This document shows positions 24,597 to 33,997 of a DNA stretch of 64,000 bases, piece after piece. This stretch comes from Clostridia bacterium. Lineage in GTDB: Bacteria; Bacillota; Clostridia; Christensenellales; CAG-138. The stretch is from contig JAFPWD010000048.1 in the NCBI GenBank assembly GCA_017395105.1, positions 29,430-93,429 of the forward strand, given 5' to 3'. Position numbers and translations under genes: made by a program. The notes under the pieces are model-generated. The model was given only the letters and a program-made list of their open reading frames with translations, was not told the DNA's origin and ran no database searches. Position 1 is the first letter of the stretch, and every line of letters begins with the position of its first letter.

Positions 24597-26378
24597 ATGT
24601 TCAACCGCAGGCTTCGATCGTTCGTTTCAATGACCCTTTGCTTGTTTCTTTTCTTTACATTGGTTCAAAAGCTGCCTGCAGATGCAGCTTCCTCTTCGCC
24701 TCGCGGCAGCGGCACCAGTAGCGATCCCTATCTTATCTCGAATACGGACGAGCTGTATGCGCTTGCTTCAAGTGTTAATGCAGGCGATCCGCACGATGGA
24801 GAATTCTTCCTTCTCACCGAGGATATCGTTTTAAATGATATCTCAGATTTTGAAGAATGGACTTCTATCAACAGACCCGAGAACATCTGGCTCCCTATAG
24901 GCGATGCGCTGATCGCTGAAGGCTTTGATGACGGGCATTATTTCAGTGGGCATTTCGACGGCGGCGGTCACAGCATAACAGGCGCATACATAAGGGCTTC
25001 GGCGGGTCTGAACGGCGTTGGATTTTTCGGAATAATGCGCGGAGGTTCGGTCAAAAATCTTTCTATTCACAGCTTCTATATTCCCGAAAACGGCGAACGC
25101 TGCGGCGGCATAGCGGGGCGCGCATACGAAACCGAGTTTGAAAACTGCATCGTTTCGGGTCGAGCAAGCGCAGTTCGCTGCTGCGGCGGCATAGTTGGCG
25201 AGCTTGAAGGCGGATCGATTGCGGATTGCACCGCATCGGTTCATATCGAATGCTCCCTTGGCGCCGGCGGCATTGCGGGAAGCTGCGCCGAAGCTTCCGT
25301 CATTGGCTGCCGCAGTCTCGGTTCGGTTTGCGGCGATAACTATGTTGGCGGTATCGTTGGGCTCGCAGGTGCGTGCTCCTTTTCGCGCTGTGCATCCGAA
25401 GCTGCTGTAAGCTCTATCGAAAGAGCCGGCGCAATAGTCGGATTTTGCTACGACAGCGAATTTACTATGTGCATAGGAAGCGGCAGCGTATTATGCGGAG
25501 ATTACGCGGGAGGCATTGTGGGTCTATGCCAAAACACCGTGATAGCCGCGTGTGAAAACGGTGCGCTCGTAGAGTGCGGAAGGTACGGCGGCGGCGCTGC
25601 GGGAATGTGCAACGCCGCTTTGATAAGCCTTTTCAAGAACTGCGGCGAGATTTCAGGCGAATACTACATTGGCGGCGTTGCCGGATGGAGCCACAGCGGC
25701 AATGATTTCGGCTCCGTCATGCCAATTACACGCTATTACGACAGTGGCGCGCTTATCACCGAATGCGTAAACGAGGCGCAGATAAGCGGCGAATGGGGCA
25801 TCGGCGGCATCGTGGGTGACTGCCATGATACCGAGATCCACGACAGCTATAACGCGGGCGAAGTTGTTTCTGTCGAGTATGCGGGCGGCATCACCGGCTA
25901 CACCGCGGACTGCATCATCTCGCGCTGCTATAATTCGGGAAACGTTTCTGCGGGCTATGCCGCGGATGCGCTGATCGGCCGCAACTCGATGAACAAAACC
26001 GACGTGAGCGATTGTTATTATCTCGACACAAGCTGCTCGGTCGCCAGCGAGCATGGAACGGCGCTGAGTCACGATGAGCTCATGCTTGAGCAAAGCTACT
26101 CAAGTTTCGATTTTGAAGCAGTCTGGTGCATGGACGATAGCACGGAATACCCCTATGCCGAGCTTCGCGGACTTATCGATGAGCCCGAGCTTCTTCACGG
26201 CGATCTTGATGCAAGCGGCAGCATCTCCGTTGCGGATGCCGTGCTCGCCCTGCGCGGAGCGATGGAAATTATTGAGCTTACCGCCCATCAGATTCTTGCG
26301 GGCGATATGAATTCGGACGGCGTTGTTTCAGTTTCGGATGCGGTGAATATTATGCGCATCGCGATCGGACTTGCGTAA
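24597..26378 (+). CDS. Secreted GLUG-repeat protein with C-terminal dockerin
   Basis: A 593-aa exported protein. A signal peptide (residues 1-30, ending DAASS) is followed by a leader domain (GSGTSSDPYLISNTDELYAL). About ten GLUG-type repeats of 20-30 residues come next, each built on GGIVG or GGIAG (for example GGIAGRAYETEFENC, GGIVGLCQNTVIAAC). The last 60 residues are a type I dockerin with two calcium loops, GDLDASGSISVADAVL and GDMNSDGVVSVSDAVN. The repeats are rich in cysteine. The protein is expected to attach through the dockerin to a cohesin on the cell surface or a scaffold, but no cohesin gene is in the window. A GGGAGGA site precedes the ATG. The next gene is a paralogue. Confidence 0.88.
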   Translation: MFNRRLRSFVSMTLCLFLFFTLVQKLPADAASSSPRGSGTSSDPYLISNTDELYALASSVNAGDPHDGEFFLLTEDIVLNDISDFEEWTSINRPENIWLPIGDALIAEGFDDGHYFSGHFDGGGHSITGAYIRASAGLNGVGFFGIMRGGSVKNLSIHSFYIPENGERCGGIAGRAYETEFENCIVSGRASAVRCCGGIVGELEGGSIADCTASVHIECSLGAGGIAGSCAEASVIGCRSLGSVCGDNYVGGIVGLAGACSFSRCASEAAVSSIERAGAIVGFCYDSEFTMCIGSGSVLCGDYAGGIVGLCQNTVIAACENGALVECGRYGGGAAGMCNAALISLFKNCGEISGEYYIGGVAGWSHSGNDFGSVMPITRYYDSGALITECVNEAQISGEWGIGGIVGDCHDTEIHDSYNAGEVVSVEYAGGITGYTADCIISRCYNSGNVSAGYAADALIGRNSMNKTDVSDCYYLDTSCSVASEHGTALSHDELMLEQSYSSFDFEAVWCMDDSTEYPYAELRGLIDEPELLHGDLDASGSISVADAVLALRGAMEIIELTAHQILAGDMNSDGVVSVSDAVNIMRIAIGLA

Positions 26379-26426
26379 AGCGACTGAAAAAACTATTAAA
26401 AATCAATTTTGAAAGGAAGTAATATC

Positions 26427-28004
26427 ATGAAAAAAAGGTTACTGTCACTCATCTGTTCCCTTGCTCTTGCTTTAGCGATACTGCCTTCAGCAGCGTTTGC
26501 AGGATCACCCGGCGAATGCAGCGAAAACCCTGCGGATGCTCCTATATGGGATGGCAGCGCTGCTTCATCCTTTGCGGGCGGCAACGGTGCAGCCAATGAC
26601 CCCTATCTGATTTCAAACGGCGCGGAGCTCGCGTATTTTGCGCATATCGTGAACGATGCCGTGTTCAACACGGAGGGTCTGTACTTTGCACTTACCGCCG
26701 ATATCTATCTCAACGATATTTCAAACGTTTCCTCGTGGAGTGAGAACAACGCGCCGGCAAATGTTTGGACACCCATCGGCTACAACACTTACGAAATAGT
26801 TGATGATTTCAATATCCGCGTTCGCGATGAAAACGCCTTCAAGGGGCATTTCGATGGCAGGAATCACACGGTACACGGCGTTTACGTTAAGACCCTGCGC
26901 AACAACGACGGCTTTGCGCCGTATCAGGAAGGCAGCGGCCTCTTCGGCTCCTCCCATTACTCAAGTTTTCTTGATCTGAGGCTCGCCAATTCATTCATCT
27001 TCAGCGAAACGAGCTCCGTTGGCGGCATTGTTGGCTGGCATTATCGCGGCGGTATCTCGATGGGCGTTGGTTATGCAGTCAAGGGCTGCCTTGTTGAAGA
27101 AAGTGTTCGCGTTATCGGCTATCAGAACGTTGCGGGCATCGTGGGCTTTGCGAACTGTTCCCATGCCCCGATCACCGAATGTGTGAACCGCGGCGCGATC
27201 CTCGGCAACAACGGCATTGGCGGCATAGCCGGCGGCGCACCTCAGCGCACCTCGGACAAGCTCGTTATAAGAAGCTGCATGAATGAAGGAAGCGTCACTG
27301 CAGAGGTCAATTTTTCGGGCGATGCTTACTCCGCAGGTGGCATAGTCGGTTGGATCACCGGCGATATTGAGCAGTGCGCAAACTATGGTACGATTTCAAG
27401 CAAGCGCATAGCGGGCGGCATAGTCGGCGACACCGACGAAGCTTGTTTTGTTACCGATTGTTACAATGCCGGAACCGTTACCGCCGAATATGAGGCGGGC
27501 GGCATAGTTGCGCTCGTTCTTCCAGCAAACAATATCACCAGATGCTATAATGTGGGCACGGTCAGCGCTTCCGATTCCGCAGGCGCGCTTATCGGTGCGG
27601 CATACGATCCGAACTCATTAACCGTAAACAACTGCTATTATCTGAACACGAGTTGCCCGCAGGCTGACTCATTCTGCGGTACTCCGCTCACCTCAGCGCA
27701 GCTTCAAACCCAATCAAGTTATGTTGGCTTTGATTTCAACAACATTTGGACTATGGATGGAGAAGAGGACTACCTTTACGCAGAGCTTCAAAGTATCCCG
27801 CAGTTTGATACGGTGGCCGCTTTGCCCGGTGATTTGGATGGAAACGGAAGTGTCACCATCGCCGATGCAGTGCTTGCTCTTCGCTGCGCAATGGACATTC
27901 TCACGCCCACTTCCGAGCAGATCGCCGCAGGTGATATGGACGGTGACGGAAGCATCAGCATTGCCGAAGCTGTTCTGGTGCTCAGAGCGGCGATGGGACT
28001 TTAA
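26427..28004 (+). CDS. Second secreted GLUG-repeat protein with C-terminal dockerin
   Basis: A 525-aa paralogue of the preceding gene, 48 bp downstream and so probably co-transcribed. It has a signal peptide (MKKRLLSLICSLALALAIL, cleavage after AFA), the same leader (GGNGAANDPYLISNGAEL), GLUG repeats (GGIVGWHYRGG, GGIAGGAPQRT, GGIVGWITGD) and a dockerin (GDLDGNGSVTIADAVLALR, GDMDGDGSISIAEAVLVLR). The second calcium loop here is closer to the canonical DxDxDG form than that of its neighbour. The ATG at 26427 has AAAGGAAG upstream; an ATG at 26409 overlaps that site. The ligand of the repeat domain is unknown. Confidence 0.88.
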   Translation: MKKRLLSLICSLALALAILPSAAFAGSPGECSENPADAPIWDGSAASSFAGGNGAANDPYLISNGAELAYFAHIVNDAVFNTEGLYFALTADIYLNDISNVSSWSENNAPANVWTPIGYNTYEIVDDFNIRVRDENAFKGHFDGRNHTVHGVYVKTLRNNDGFAPYQEGSGLFGSSHYSSFLDLRLANSFIFSETSSVGGIVGWHYRGGISMGVGYAVKGCLVEESVRVIGYQNVAGIVGFANCSHAPITECVNRGAILGNNGIGGIAGGAPQRTSDKLVIRSCMNEGSVTAEVNFSGDAYSAGGIVGWITGDIEQCANYGTISSKRIAGGIVGDTDEACFVTDCYNAGTVTAEYEAGGIVALVLPANNITRCYNVGTVSASDSAGALIGAAYDPNSLTVNNCYYLNTSCPQADSFCGTPLTSAQLQTQSSYVGFDFNNIWTMDGEEDYLYAELQSIPQFDTVAALPGDLDGNGSVTIADAVLALRCAMDILTPTSEQIAAGDMDGDGSISIAEAVLVLRAAMGL

Positions 28005-28016
28005 CTCAATAGCGTT

Positions 28017-28054
28017 AAAGAGCTGCCGATCCTTTATTCGGCAGCTCTTTTATG
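28017..28054 (+). terminator. Bidirectional terminator after the GLUG-dockerin pair
   Basis: AAAGAGCTGCCGA (28017-28029) pairs perfectly with TCGGCAGCTCTTT (28038-28050), between convergent genes. Confidence 0.9.
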
Positions 28055-28085
28055 ATGAATTAAAGCGAGGTTTGTAAAGAACGGA

Positions 28086-28775
28086 TCAGCAGCTTGCGAT
28101 CACCTTTTCAAGCGTTTCAAGGCAGATCTCGGCACAGCGGCCGACCTCCCTTTCAAACTCCTCGGCTCCGCCGTGGATGGAGTCCGAAACCGCCTTTATA
28201 AGCAGGCACGGCACGCCGCAGCGATCGCAGGTGAGAACTATTCCCGCGGATTCCATCTCGCAGATATCCGCGCCGTAGAGTTCGTGCAGCTCGCGCTTGC
28301 GCTCGGGCTTGCCGATGAATTTATCGGCGGAGGCACAAACTACGGGCTTGAGCGAAGGCTCGGCCTTGAGCGCGGCTTCGAGCAGGGCTTTATCGGTCGG
28401 GATGAACTTGGAAGGATAGTTCATGTACCGGGCGGGCTCAACAGCATTGATCCAATCCGAAACATCGAAATCATAATGAACGACAGATTCAACAACAGTG
28501 AGCCTTGCAACGCTCATCTCATCGGTCAGACCACCCACAACGCCGAAATTCACTATCATATCCACGTTATGAACCGAGATAAGATACTGCGCGGCTGCGG
28601 AAGCGGCTATCTCCCCCGCTCCGCTCTTTACAATTATCATTTCATAGTTTTCAAGCGTGAGCTTCATTACATCGAAGCCCTTTGCCTCGACTTTTTCGAG
28701 CTTTTTGCCGTATTTATTGAGCACCGCATCGATCTCAACGGCAACTATCATTCCCACATGATTGTTTTGCTGCAT
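28086..28775 (-). CDS. mtnN: MTA/SAH nucleosidase-like protein (phosphorylase superfamily)
   Basis: A 229-aa member of the nucleoside phosphorylase fold, most like 5'-methylthioadenosine/S-adenosylhomocysteine nucleosidase. That enzyme removes adenine in the methionine salvage and methyl cycles. VGMIVAVEIDAVLNK replaces the usual start, IIVKSGAGEIAASAAAQYL is the ribose-binding region, and ICEMESAGIVLTC carries the conserved M-E pair. VSDSIHGGA gives the base-binding aspartate. A strong GGAGG site supports the start at 28775, which makes the gene overlap the end of the AT-rich membrane-protein gene by 28 bp. Confidence 0.82.
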   Translation of the reverse strand: MQQNNHVGMIVAVEIDAVLNKYGKKLEKVEAKGFDVMKLTLENYEMIIVKSGAGEIAASAAAQYLISVHNVDMIVNFGVVGGLTDEMSVARLTVVESVVHYDFDVSDWINAVEPARYMNYPSKFIPTDKALLEAALKAEPSLKPVVCASADKFIGKPERKRELHELYGADICEMESAGIVLTCDRCGVPCLLIKAVSDSIHGGAEEFEREVGRCAEICLETLEKVIASC

Positions 28776-29848
28776 TTGTTATCCTCCTTTATTCTTTTCA
28801 TAATATACATAATTTCTCTTTTTTCCTTCATATCTTCAACCTTAATTAATGATTTGAATGCAGAATATATCCATGCGAAGCTTCCCAAAGCAAACAGTAT
28901 AGCTGTAGAGGCATACAAAAGTCCAATATTAGTTACTGCAATATCTTTAGCAAGTACTCCAACAATCTCCTTGGCAATCAAAGCAATAACGGTAAAATAG
29001 AGAGCAAATCTTTCCTTTTTCTCATTCATAGCTATATTTTGTATATCTTTATTGCAGAATTCCTCTATCGTGTCAATGCTCACTTTATTATCCATGTTCA
29101 AATCTTTTAGTATACCTTTTGTTAAGGTTAAAAGATCAGTTGCCTCAGCCTTCTCGGAATTAGTTATGCGATTTGCTATATTAGCTAACCAAAAAATACA
29201 TGATAAAAGAGTCGCCGCACCAAACGCTACTGCTAAAGCTAAAGCCGGGATATTCTCAGTCAATATATTCAAGCAATGCATTAGGAAGAATAAAGATGTA
29301 ATCGCAAGTAGAAAACCTCTTATTATAGTCAACACAATATTAGAGTTTCCTATTAGGTTTGAAAAATCATAGCTAAAAACCTGCAGAATTATGCAAACCG
29401 CCTGAATAGAAACAATCACTATAGAAAAAGCTCGAAACAGCTCGGTTAAGTCTAATTCAATTGCAAAAATATTTAAATCCATAGCATTGGGAAAAGCATT
29501 AGATACAGTCAATTGCACTGCAGTAGATACTACTAAGAAAAACATAGGTAATACATTCCCCTTCTTTTTAAATTTTATTAATATACAGATATAGCCTAAC
29601 ATGGATAAAGATGAAATAATTTGAAATGCTAAAAGACTCCAGAGGGATTTGGATGAAATAATTTGAAATGCTAAAAGACTCCAGAGGGATTTGATTGTCA
29701 ATAAAGAAACCAACAATAAAGATAGAAAGAAAGCAATGCCCTCCAAATAAAGGACTGCTACTTCAATCAGCCCTCGCATCCCCATATATTTCTGATATTC
29801 CAGCTTAAACCTTTTAAAAAACTCTTCAATGCTTGGCATTCCTCGCAT
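28748..29848 (-). CDS. AT-rich polytopic membrane protein, unknown
   Basis: A 366-aa protein I do not recognise. It begins with an amphipathic cytoplasmic stretch (MPSIEEFFKRFKLEYQKYM). Several hydrophobic segments fill the first two thirds, a hydrophilic region (SIDTIEEFCNKDIQN) follows, and two more helices come before a basic tail. Its base composition is much richer in A and T than its neighbours and its codon use differs (many AAT, TTA and ATA), which points to recent acquisition. A perfect 42-bp in-frame tandem duplication lies in the region of the second helix. Its 3' end overlaps the start of the nucleosidase gene. A membrane role is all that can be stated. Confidence 0.6.
   Translation of the reverse strand: MRGMPSIEEFFKRFKLEYQKYMGMRGLIEVAVLYLEGIAFFLSLLLVSLLTIKSLWSLLAFQIISSKSLWSLLAFQIISSLSMLGYICILIKFKKKGNVLPMFFLVVSTAVQLTVSNAFPNAMDLNIFAIELDLTELFRAFSIVIVSIQAVCIILQVFSYDFSNLIGNSNIVLTIIRGFLLAITSLFFLMHCLNILTENIPALALAVAFGAATLLSCIFWLANIANRITNSEKAEATDLLTLTKGILKDLNMDNKVSIDTIEEFCNKDIQNIAMNEKKERFALYFTVIALIAKEIVGVLAKDIAVTNIGLLYASTAILFALGSFAWIYSAFKSLIKVEDMKEKREIMYIMKRIKEDNKCSKTIMWE
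29610..29693 (-). repeat. Perfect 42-bp tandem duplication inside a coding region
   Basis: Bases 29610-29651 and 29652-29693 are identical. The unit is 14 codons, so the reading frame is kept and KSLWSLLAFQIISS appears twice in a row inside a hydrophobic region. The absence of any difference implies a recent event or an active slippage site. Confidence 0.95.
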
Positions 29849-29965
29849 ATAACCTCCATTTTTATATTAGCCGAACTCTGCAAGCGTACCGATTTCTTTT
29901 GCAATCAGGCATTATTAGCTTATCCATTCTCCTGCATTATAACATAATCAGCAATAATTCTCAAC

Positions 29966-30001
29966 AAATTAACGAGAGAGGCACGGTGTGCTTCTCCCGT
30001 T
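29966..30001 (-). terminator. Terminator of dnaJ
   Basis: A 14-base stem (29971-29984 with 29988-30001) with one wobble and one mismatch; on the minus strand it is followed by AATTTGTT. Confidence 0.55.
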
Positions 30002-30049
30002 ATTGAAAAAACTATTAATTTCATTTTACATGCACAATGATATATCGTT

Positions 30050-31219
30050 TCATTTTTTCTTCGTTTTTTTTCTCTTGAATATCCCGCCTATCCCCTCGCC
30101 GTGCTCCGTTCCGAAGGTCTCGGCAAGCTTTTCAAACAGCTCGCGCTGCTCGTCGGTAAGGTGTTTGGGGATATCAACTGCAACGTTTACATAAAGATCA
30201 CCCTTGCCCTGCTGCTTGAGCTTCTGAACACCGAGTTCACGGAGCCTGAAGGTCGTGCCGCTCTGAGTACCGGCGGGGATATTGTACTTAACATCGCCCG
30301 AGAGCGTGGGAACCTTTACCTCGCCGCCGAGCACCGCCGTGGTAATCGGTATCGAGAGGTTGGTATAAAGGTTGTAGCCCTCGCGGATGAACTGCTTGTG
30401 ATCCTTAACGCGGATGGTGACGAGCAGATCGCCGTCCGGCCCGCCGTTATAGCCCGCGCCGCCCTTGCCGCCAACGCGGATAGTCTGCCCATCGTCGATA
30501 CCGGCGGGGATGGTTACGTTCACCTTTAGCACCTTGCTGGTTCTGCCGCTGCCCTTGCAGCTTTCGCAGGGCTGCTCTATGATCTTGCCGCTGCCGCCGC
30601 AGGCATCACATGCGCGTGTGCTCATCATGGAGCCGAACATCGTGTTCTGCTGAACGTGGATCTGACCGCTGCCCTTGCATTTGGTGCAGGTTGAAGTTTT
30701 GGAGCCCGGCTTTGCGCCGCTGCCGGAGCAAACGGAGCATTTCTCCTCCCTGCGGTAGCTGATTTCCTTATTAACGCCGAACGCTGCCTCGTCAAAGGCG
30801 ATGGTCAGGTTATAGCGAAGATCGTCGCCTCGCATCGGCGCGTTGGGATTGGCGGAGCGCGAGCCCGCGCCGAAGCCGCCGCCGAACATGGAGTTCAGGA
30901 TATCGCCGAAGCCGTCGAAAGCACCGGAAAAGCCGCCGCTCGAGAACCCCGAGAAGCCGCCGAAGCCGCCACCGCCAAAGCCTGCGTTGGGATCGAACGC
31001 GGCGTGGCCGAACTGATCGTACTTGGAGCGCTTGTCCTTATCCGAAAGCACCTCGTACGCCTCGTTTATCTCTTTAAAGCTTGCCTCAGCAGCCTTGTCC
31101 CCGGGATTAAGATCGGGGTGATACTTCTTGGCAAGCTTTCTGTATGCGCTTTTAATTTCATCGTCGCTCGAAGTTTTACTTACGCCGAGCACCTCATAAT
31201 AATCTCTCTTATCAGCCAT
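30050..31219 (-). CDS. dnaJ: Chaperone DnaJ
   Basis: A 389-aa Hsp40 co-chaperone that stimulates DnaK ATP hydrolysis and delivers unfolded clients. The J domain (residues 1-70) holds the HPD triad in [11 protein letters not shown] glycine-phenylalanine region follows (about 75-130), then a zinc-binding domain with four CXXCXGXG repeats ([32 protein letters not shown]) and the C-terminal substrate domains. It ends the hrcA-grpE-dnaK-dnaJ series, 150 bp after dnaK. A hairpin in that gap may lower its expression relative to dnaK. Confidence 0.97.
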   Translation of the reverse strand: MADKRDYYEVLGVSKTSSDDEIKSAYRKLAKKYHPDLNPGDKAAEASFKEINEAYEVLSDKDKRSKYDQFGHAAFDPNAGFGGGGFGGFSGFSSGGFSGAFDGFGDILNSMFGGGFGAGSRSANPNAPMRGDDLRYNLTIAFDEAAFGVNKEISYRREEKCSVCSGSGAKPGSKTSTCTKCKGSGQIHVQQNTMFGSMMSTRACDACGGSGKIIEQPCESCKGSGRTSKVLKVNVTIPAGIDDGQTIRVGGKGGAGYNGGPDGDLLVTIRVKDHKQFIREGYNLYTNLSIPITTAVLGGEVKVPTLSGDVKYNIPAGTQSGTTFRLRELGVQKLKQQGKGDLYVNVAVDIPKHLTDEQRELFEKLAETFGTEHGEGIGGIFKRKKTKKK

Positions 31220-31313
31220 CTTTTACACCCTTTCCGCTTATGATTTGCCGTTTTCGCGCGGCAGTTCGGCAGGGCTTTTCTATGCGCCGCCATGCAGGAC
31301 GCTTTTCATTTAA

Positions 31314-31348
31314 ACCGCGGGGAGCGGAATTTTGCCGTACCCCGCGGT
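31314..31348 (-). terminator. Hairpin between dnaK and dnaJ, possible partial terminator
   Basis: ACCGCGGGG pairs with CCCCGCGGT (31314-31322 with 31340-31348). On the minus strand only a short T-poor tract follows, so partial termination or mRNA stabilisation is likely rather than a full stop. Confidence 0.5.
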
Positions 31349-31369
31349 ATTTGGTTTATGGAAAGTCGA

Positions 31370-33250
31370 TTATTTATCAACTACCTCGTAGTCGGCATCC
31401 ACAACGCCGTCATCGCCGCCATTGCTGCCTCCGTTGTTGCCGGAGTTCGGATCGAAACCTGCTGCATTCGGATCGAAGCCCGCAGCGTTGGGGTCGAATC
31501 CGCCCTCTGCGCCGTTGGGATTCGCCTGCTGATAGATCCTGCCGAATACCTCATAGCTAACCTCGGTCAGCTTCTCGGTGGTCTCCTTGATCCTTGCGCT
31601 GTCGGTGCCGGAGAGCGCGTTTTTAACGTTCTCGATCTCGGCGTTGATCTTCGCCTTATCGTCCTCGGAGATCTTATCGCCAAGCTCCTTCATGGTCTTC
31701 TCGGTGGAGTACACGAGGGTGTCCGCATGGTTGCGAGTTTCTACCTCCTCCTTGCGCTGACGATCCTCGTTTGCATACTGCTCGGCTTCCCTTACGGCGC
31801 GGTCGATATCGGCATCGCTGAGGTTGCTCGAAGCGGTGATGGTGATGTTCTGCTCGTGGCCGGTGCCGAGATCCTTCGCAGTTACGTGAACGATGCCGTT
31901 TGCATCAATATCGAAGCTGACCTCGATCTGGGGAACGCCGCGGGGTGCGGGTGCAATGCCGGTGAGCTGGAACTTACCGAGGGATTTATTGTACTGCGCC
32001 ATCTCCCTTTCGCCCTGCAGAACGTGGATCTCTACGCTGGTCTGGCCGTCCGCCGCAGTGGAGAAGATTTGGCTCTTCTTGGCGGGAATGGTGGTGTTCC
32101 TTTCGATGAGCTTGGTGAAAACGCCGCCAAGCGTTTCGATACCGAGGCTCAAGGGGGTTACATCGAGAAGGAGCAGATCCTTGACCTCGCCGCCGAGAAC
32201 GCCGCCCTGGATCGCTGCGCCGAGCGCAACACATTCATCGGGGTTGATTCCCTTGAAGGGCTCCTTGCCGGTAAGGTTCTTAACGAGCTCCTGAACGGCA
32301 GGAACACGGGTGGAGCCGCCAACGAGGATGACTTTGTCAAGCTTTTCGTTGGTGAGGCCCGCATCGCGCATAGCCTGCTGTACGCAGGTCTTGGTCTTAT
32401 CAAGCAGATCGCTGATAAGCTCGTTGAACTTCGCGCGAGTGATGGTCATATCGAGGTGAACAGGGCCGTTTGCATCCATGGAGATGAACGGGAGGTTCAC
32501 GTTTGCTGTCATAACGCCCGAAAGCTCGATCTTTGCCTTCTCCGCTGCCTCCTTAAGGCGCTGCTTGGCAAGGCGGTCGTTTCTAAGGTCTATGCCGTGG
32601 GACTTTTTGAACTCGTCTGCGATATAGTCGATGAGCCTGTTGTCGAAGTCATCGCCGCCGAGACGGTTGTTGCCGGCGGTTGCGAGAACCTCGAAAACAC
32701 CGTCGCCGATCTCAAGGATCGAAACATCGAAGGTGCCGCCGCCAAGGTCGTAGATGAGGATCTTCTGGTTCTTTTCCTTATCCATACCGTATGCAAGCGC
32801 GGCAGCGGTGGGTTCGTTGATTATGCGAAGCACGTTCAGACCTGCGATCTTGCCCGCATCCTTGGTGGCCTGTCGCTGGCTGTCGGAGAAGTAAGCGGGA
32901 ACGGTGATGACCGCATCATTCACGGTTTCGCCGAGATAGGCCTCGGCATCCTGCTTGAGCTTTGCGAGGATCATCGCGGAGATCTCCTGCGGGGTGTAGC
33001 TCTTGCCGTCGATGGTGCGGCGATAGTCGGTGCCCATCTCACGCTTGATGGAGCTTACGGTGTTGTCGGGATTGGCAACAGCCTGGTTTTTTGCAACCTG
33101 ACCTACCCTGCGCTCGCCGTCCTTGATAGCAACGACGGAAGGGGTGGTGCGGGAGCCTTCGGGGTTGGTGATGACGACGGGTTCGCCGCCCTCGAGCACT
33201 GCAACGCAGGAATTGGTGGTTCCAAGATCGATACCAATGATTTTAGCCAT
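31370..33250 (-). CDS. dnaK: Chaperone DnaK (Hsp70)
   Basis: A 626-aa Hsp70 chaperone. The nucleotide-binding domain starts [15 protein letters not shown] and includes the signature segments [14 protein letters not shown] and [17 protein letters not shown]. The interdomain linker is [16 protein letters not shown]. The substrate domain and helical lid follow, ending in a glycine- and asparagine-rich tail and [11 protein letters not shown], with a repeated GFDPNAA unit just before it. It is preceded by grpE at an 82-bp gap and has a TAGGAGG site. Confidence 0.98.
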   Translation of the reverse strand: MAKIIGIDLGTTNSCVAVLEGGEPVVITNPEGSRTTPSVVAIKDGERRVGQVAKNQAVANPDNTVSSIKREMGTDYRRTIDGKSYTPQEISAMILAKLKQDAEAYLGETVNDAVITVPAYFSDSQRQATKDAGKIAGLNVLRIINEPTAAALAYGMDKEKNQKILIYDLGGGTFDVSILEIGDGVFEVLATAGNNRLGGDDFDNRLIDYIADEFKKSHGIDLRNDRLAKQRLKEAAEKAKIELSGVMTANVNLPFISMDANGPVHLDMTITRAKFNELISDLLDKTKTCVQQAMRDAGLTNEKLDKVILVGGSTRVPAVQELVKNLTGKEPFKGINPDECVALGAAIQGGVLGGEVKDLLLLDVTPLSLGIETLGGVFTKLIERNTTIPAKKSQIFSTAADGQTSVEIHVLQGEREMAQYNKSLGKFQLTGIAPAPRGVPQIEVSFDIDANGIVHVTAKDLGTGHEQNITITASSNLSDADIDRAVREAEQYANEDRQRKEEVETRNHADTLVYSTEKTMKELGDKISEDDKAKINAEIENVKNALSGTDSARIKETTEKLTEVSYEVFGRIYQQANPNGAEGGFDPNAAGFDPNAAGFDPNSGNNGGSNGGDDGVVDADYEVVDK

Positions 33251-33332
33251 AATAGTTTCCTCCTAAATGAGATTATTTAACTTAGTTTTGTTTTGCCCAT
33301 TCGGGCATATTTTAACCCTATCGGGACGGTTT

Positions 33333-33947
33333 TTACGCTTTTACCTTGACCATCGTGTGGCGGATCACTCTGCCCTTTACGCGATAGCCCTTCTGGAGAA
33401 CGGCGGTGATGATGCCGCTCTCAACATCGGACTCGGTGTCCTGCATCACGACCTCATGGAGATTGGGATCGAACTGCCCCTCGGCCTCGACCTCCTCCAT
33501 GCCGCATTTTTCAAGCGCGGCAACGAGCTGCTTTTGGATCTGCTCCATGCCCTTAGCAAAGGGTGTGTCCTCCGCATTCATGAAGGCTCGCTCGAAATTA
33601 TCGAGCACGGGCAGCAGGTTTTTGATAGTGTCGCGAATGCCGTCATCGATGCTGTCGGCACGGATAGAGGCATTGCGCTTTCTGAAGTTCGCAAACTCCG
33701 CTTGGAGCCTCTGCGCATCCAAGATCGCTTCATCGGCAGCCTTTTTGGATTTTTCCGTCTGCTCGCGAAGCTTTTCTATCTCCACCTTCGCCTGCTCGAA
33801 TTCTTCTTTGGTGAAGGTTACGCAATCCTCCACCACCTCCGCAGCCTCGGCTTCAGGTTGAGTCTGTTCGGTCTTGACCTCTTCTTCAGCGGTCTGCTCG
33901 GCGGTCTGTGCCGCTTTTGCGTTCTTCTTTTCCTTATCCTTTGCCAT
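33333..33947 (-). CDS. grpE: Nucleotide exchange factor GrpE
   Basis: A 204-aa partner of DnaK that releases ADP. A charged, low-complexity N-terminus rich in E, A and K is followed by a long coiled coil (about residues 50-105), the FANFRKRN segment, LLPVLDNFERA, and the beta-wing domain ending GYRVKGRVIRHTMVKV. It lies 50 bp after hrcA in the heat-shock operon, with an AGGAGG site before its ATG. Confidence 0.96.
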   Translation of the reverse strand: MAKDKEKKNAKAAQTAEQTAEEEVKTEQTQPEAEAAEVVEDCVTFTKEEFEQAKVEIEKLREQTEKSKKAADEAILDAQRLQAEFANFRKRNASIRADSIDDGIRDTIKNLLPVLDNFERAFMNAEDTPFAKGMEQIQKQLVAALEKCGMEEVEAEGQFDPNLHEVVMQDTESDVESGIITAVLQKGYRVKGRVIRHTMVKVKA

Positions 33948-33997
33948 GGGTATTACCTCCTCCGAATTCTATGATATTCGGGTATTTTTTGTTTAAA

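Noticed and set aside
25040-26000. Regular GGCGGCATAG-type repeats as a possible CRISPR array
   Set aside because: The spacing is uneven, the units are codons of GLUG repeats in one long frame, and no cas genes are present.
31292-33280. A 662-codon open frame opposite dnaK
   Set aside because: It is exactly antisense to a complete dnaK gene, a known effect of dnaK codon use. The product has no recognisable domain.
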